DNA from: Victivallaceae bacterium
Lineage (GTDB): Bacteria; Verrucomicrobiota; Lentisphaeria; Victivallales; Victivallaceae
Assembly (NCBI GenBank): GCA_021647315.1
Contig: JAKIUY010000002.1
Span: 32,732 to 96,731 of the forward strand
Direction: 5' to 3'
Length of the DNA stretch: 64,000 nt
The notes below the pieces were generated by a model that searched no databases, was not told where the DNA came from, and saw only the letters and a list, made by a program, of their open reading frames with translations. Made by a program: the position numbers and the translations under genes. Of this stretch, positions 62,136-64,000 are shown in pieces (positions within the stretch are counted from its first letter, which is position 1; each line of letters opens with the position of its first letter).

Positions 62136-62912
62136 TTACTTAGGAGTGACAATTACACTAATTCGTTTTCGAATCCGGCCAGCCTTATTATCAAACACAG
62201 GATTACCTTCAACAAGAGAAAGAAATTTGCGATAAAACTTCACCGCCCGTGCCGGTTGATTGTTATAATAATCCATAAAGAGAGCTAAGTTCAAGACAAC
62301 AGTCGGATTTTCTTTAGCACGGTTATAGGCGGTAACCAGACAACGAGCCGCGTCTCTGGAATTATTCTGTTCCGCATAGATAATGCCCATTTCATTCCAC
62401 GGCTCAGGTTTATCACCATAACGCTTAGTAACAGTCAGCTGTTCGAAATATTTAACCGTATCCAGCAAGCCTAGTTTTCTCCCTCCCCGCGCAAGCAACA
62501 CCAAAGTATCAACATCCCCGGGTTTCAGTTGTAAAGCACGTTTCAAAGGTTCAATACTGTCCTGGATTTTTGCCGGATCCTTAAGGCAGAGACGCCCCAG
62601 TGTATATTGTGCCTGAAAATATTTAGCGTCAGCTTTGACCGCCAGTCTGGCTGCCTGGAGAGCCTGTTCAAGGTTATCGTTATTTTCATAAGCCAATGCA
62701 GCCAGTATCAGTGCACCGGAATTGTTCGGTTCACGTTTAACCGCGGCTTCGGCATATTTCATGGCTTTAGCCCATGCTCCGTTGCGAGCCAGGTCACAAC
62801 CACTATTCAGCAATTCATCAACACTTTTATCAGCAAGATTCTCACTGCATGACTGCAAAGTCACTAATGCCAGCAGCAATGCTGGTAAAATAATTATTTT
62901 TCTAAATTTCAT
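62136..62912 (-). CDS. TPR-repeat lipoprotein
   Basis: 258 residues from the ATG at 62912, chosen because MKFRKIIILPALLLALVTLQ followed by SC is a lipoprotein signal with the lipid-attached Cys at 22; two in-frame ATGs further up would place extra polar residues before it. At least four tetratricopeptide repeats follow (AMKYAEAAVKREPNNSGALI, QALQAARLAVKADAKYFQAQ, SIEPLKRALQLKPGDVDTLV, and DAARCLVTAYNRAKENPTVV). Probably an envelope scaffold protein. It is upstream of lpxB and may share its transcript. Confidence 0.8.
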   Translation of the reverse strand: MKFRKIIILPALLLALVTLQSCSENLADKSVDELLNSGCDLARNGAWAKAMKYAEAAVKREPNNSGALILAALAYENNDNLEQALQAARLAVKADAKYFQAQYTLGRLCLKDPAKIQDSIEPLKRALQLKPGDVDTLVLLARGGRKLGLLDTVKYFEQLTVTKRYGDKPEPWNEMGIIYAEQNNSRDAARCLVTAYNRAKENPTVVLNLALFMDYYNNQPARAVKFYRKFLSLVEGNPVFDNKAGRIRKRISVIVTPK

Positions 62913-62955
62913 AAATTGTTCCATTACCCATGTAACACTATTGGTGCGGGGTTTA

Positions 62956-63113
62956 GGGCTCACTCAAAAATAAATTGAAGAGTTTCGCGTAGGATGCAGA
63001 CAGCTGATTAAGGCACGAAAGTGTTTGCATAGTAGAACTATATAAATATTTTCGTAACGTAGAGCAGTTGTTTGCAATCAAGCGAAAAATCCAACCTATT
63101 TTTTTGTGAGTCC
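62956..63113 (+). repeat. 158-bp terminal-inverted-repeat element, family R2, copy 2
   Basis: Same length and layout as 37704-37861: GGGCTCACTCAAAAA at the left, TTTTTTTGTGAGTCC at the right, and the shared core GTAGAACTATATAAATATTT with CGAAAG and TTTCGTAACG arms. TTAG or TTTA flanks both ends, hinting at a short target duplication. It lies just upstream of the TPR lipoprotein gene. Confidence 0.85.
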
Positions 63114-63145
63114 TTAGTCCGGCCAACATGATAAATTTCTTATTA

Positions 63146-63392
63146 TCAGCTGCCAATGCCGCCAAGTATTGCACCAAGTATCATAATCGCAGCCCCGGCC
63201 AGATTTATCAAAAATGGCTTTTTAGCAACATCCCAGTGCAGAAAGACAAAAACCAAACCCAGGACATTGATAAACAGACATCCAATGCCCCAAAGCATAC
63301 TTTCTTTAAAATGCTTCAATCAAAATTCAAATCCCGCCTACAGATGCGACAATAACTCCAATTACCATCAAAATACTTCCAAGAACTTCCAT
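63146..63392 (-). pseudogene. Small membrane protein gene with a nonsense codon and a frameshift
   Basis: With AGGAG upstream, the minus strand starts MEVLGSILMVIGVIVASVGG and then meets TGA where a Trp codon (TGG) fits. ILIEAF follows, then one extra T in TTTT shifts the frame; removing it gives FKESMLWGIGCLFINVLGLV, FVFLHWDVAKKPFLINLAGA and a TGA at 63146. The restored product has about 82 residues and three membrane segments. The family resembles small proteins with W(G/I)...HW..AKKPFL common in many Gram-negative bacteria. Two independent lesions mark it as broken. Confidence 0.7.
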
Positions 63393-63807
63393 GACATTCT
63401 CCTGTTTTTTATTAATCCTACTCGCACTGAACCCTGAACCAACCTCGGCGCAGCAAATGATCATTTAGACTTTAAAGTATAATGTCCCAAACGTCAAAAT
63501 ACAATGACTAAATATATATTAAAATCTAAAAACTTATTTGCGATTTGTAACATGTTTTCTACAATATCAGCTTTGCAATCACTGAAAAAGGGTTATCTTT
63601 AACCAACGACCCTGATGCAAAAAACATATGAGTTATAAAACGAAAACAAATTATTATACGATACAAGCATCGGAGAATTAAACCCACTGGTGGAATTAAA
63701 TAATGTCTGAATAGATAGATGATTTTTAGGTAGTGTCAAAAGCGGCATGAAAAAAGATGAAAGTTTTTCTGGTGTCTTTTAAATGATGTTGAGTATCATT
63801 TCGCAGT
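63393..63807. other. Non-coding right-hand region
   Basis: AT-rich, with no gene that I can support. Promoters for the broken small gene would lie at its left edge. Confidence 0.35.
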
Positions 63808-63881
63808 CATAATTCAAGCGGAAAATCAGCATAAACCGCTCGCAGGCTCGCTATTTATATGATTTTACCGTTCGAGTTATG
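63808..63881. repeat. 74-bp imperfect palindrome
   Basis: CATAATTCAAGCGGAAAATC at 63808 is inverted as GATTTTACCGTTCGAGTTATG ending 63881, around a GCTCGCAGGCTCGC centre. This is another REP/MITE-like hairpin. The remaining 119 bp to the window end show nothing recognisable. Confidence 0.6.
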
Positions 63882-64000
63882 CCTTTAGCCGAAATAATGG
63901 CAGGGGTTTGTTGAAAAAAAGAAAAAATTCTTTTTTTCGTGTTAATTGAAAATTGAATAAAATGGTTTTTATATAACCTGTTTAAGCAATGTAGTCCACA

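Overview
The window looks like a chromosomal segment from a Gram-negative member of the PVC group, most likely Lentisphaerota. That placement is inference. It rests on a type-II-secretion-like pseudopilin ([20 protein letters not shown] followed by a late WCDGH motif), expanded Gfo/Idh/MocA, DegT and amidohydrolase families, secreted TIM-barrel glycosidase-like proteins, a large-subunit-only NAD-glutamate dehydrogenase, an lpxB gene, and a MurA with Asp at the usual catalytic Cys position. Base composition is moderately AT-rich and intergenic regions carry many small palindromic repeats.

Layout. 0-4 kb: topoisomerase IV genes parE and parC on the minus strand, with parC running off the left edge. 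4.4-6.6 kb: a DciA/DUF721 protein converging on a recR-lactonase pair. 6.6-7.0 kb: the decayed remains of a membrane 4Fe-4S protein. 7.2-10 kb: tatA, tatC and creD. 10.2-12.7 kb: a cupin, a possible 56-residue ORF and a large GT4-like glycosyltransferase. 12.9-38.4 kb: a catabolic-looking region with two LacI regulators, one GntR regulator, three Gfo/Idh oxidoreductases, two DegT aminotransferases, three related amidohydrolases, a sugar isomerase, a metallophosphoesterase, two secreted glycosidase-like proteins (one interrupted by a frameshift at an A10 tract), a pseudopilin, NAD-glutamate dehydrogenase and an isochorismatase-type hydrolase. 38.4-39.7 kb: gene-poor DNA with a PAS-domain fragment, then tRNA-Ser. 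40-47 kb: a CpsB-like phosphatase, RDD protein, TrkA-C protein, YkuE-like phosphoesterase and mutS. 47.2-48.8 kb: a three-gene envelope cluster of unknown function. 49-56.4 kb: tRNA-Pro, pepF, murA, an Fe-S aldo/keto reductase, a secreted protein and a KAS II-like enzyme. 57-63 kb: lysS, an HPr-like protein, a short nagA, lpxB and a TPR lipoprotein, followed by a broken small membrane-protein gene.

How the genes may work together. The central region reads as a locus for a glycan containing an amino sugar or aminocyclitol. Secreted hydrolases would release the sugar, Gfo/Idh dehydrogenases and the isomerase would oxidise and rearrange it, DegT enzymes would move the amino group to or from glutamate, and the NAD-glutamate dehydrogenase, whose stop overlaps the start of a LacI gene, would recycle the nitrogen. 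The substrate cannot be read from sequence.

The most notable non-coding content is four families of dispersed hairpin or terminal-inverted-repeat elements, each present in two or three copies here. There is also a perfect TTGACA-17-TATAAT promoter with paired A6C/GT6 palindromes in front of the GntR gene, and a TACCC..GGGTATA palindrome just upstream of three unrelated genes.
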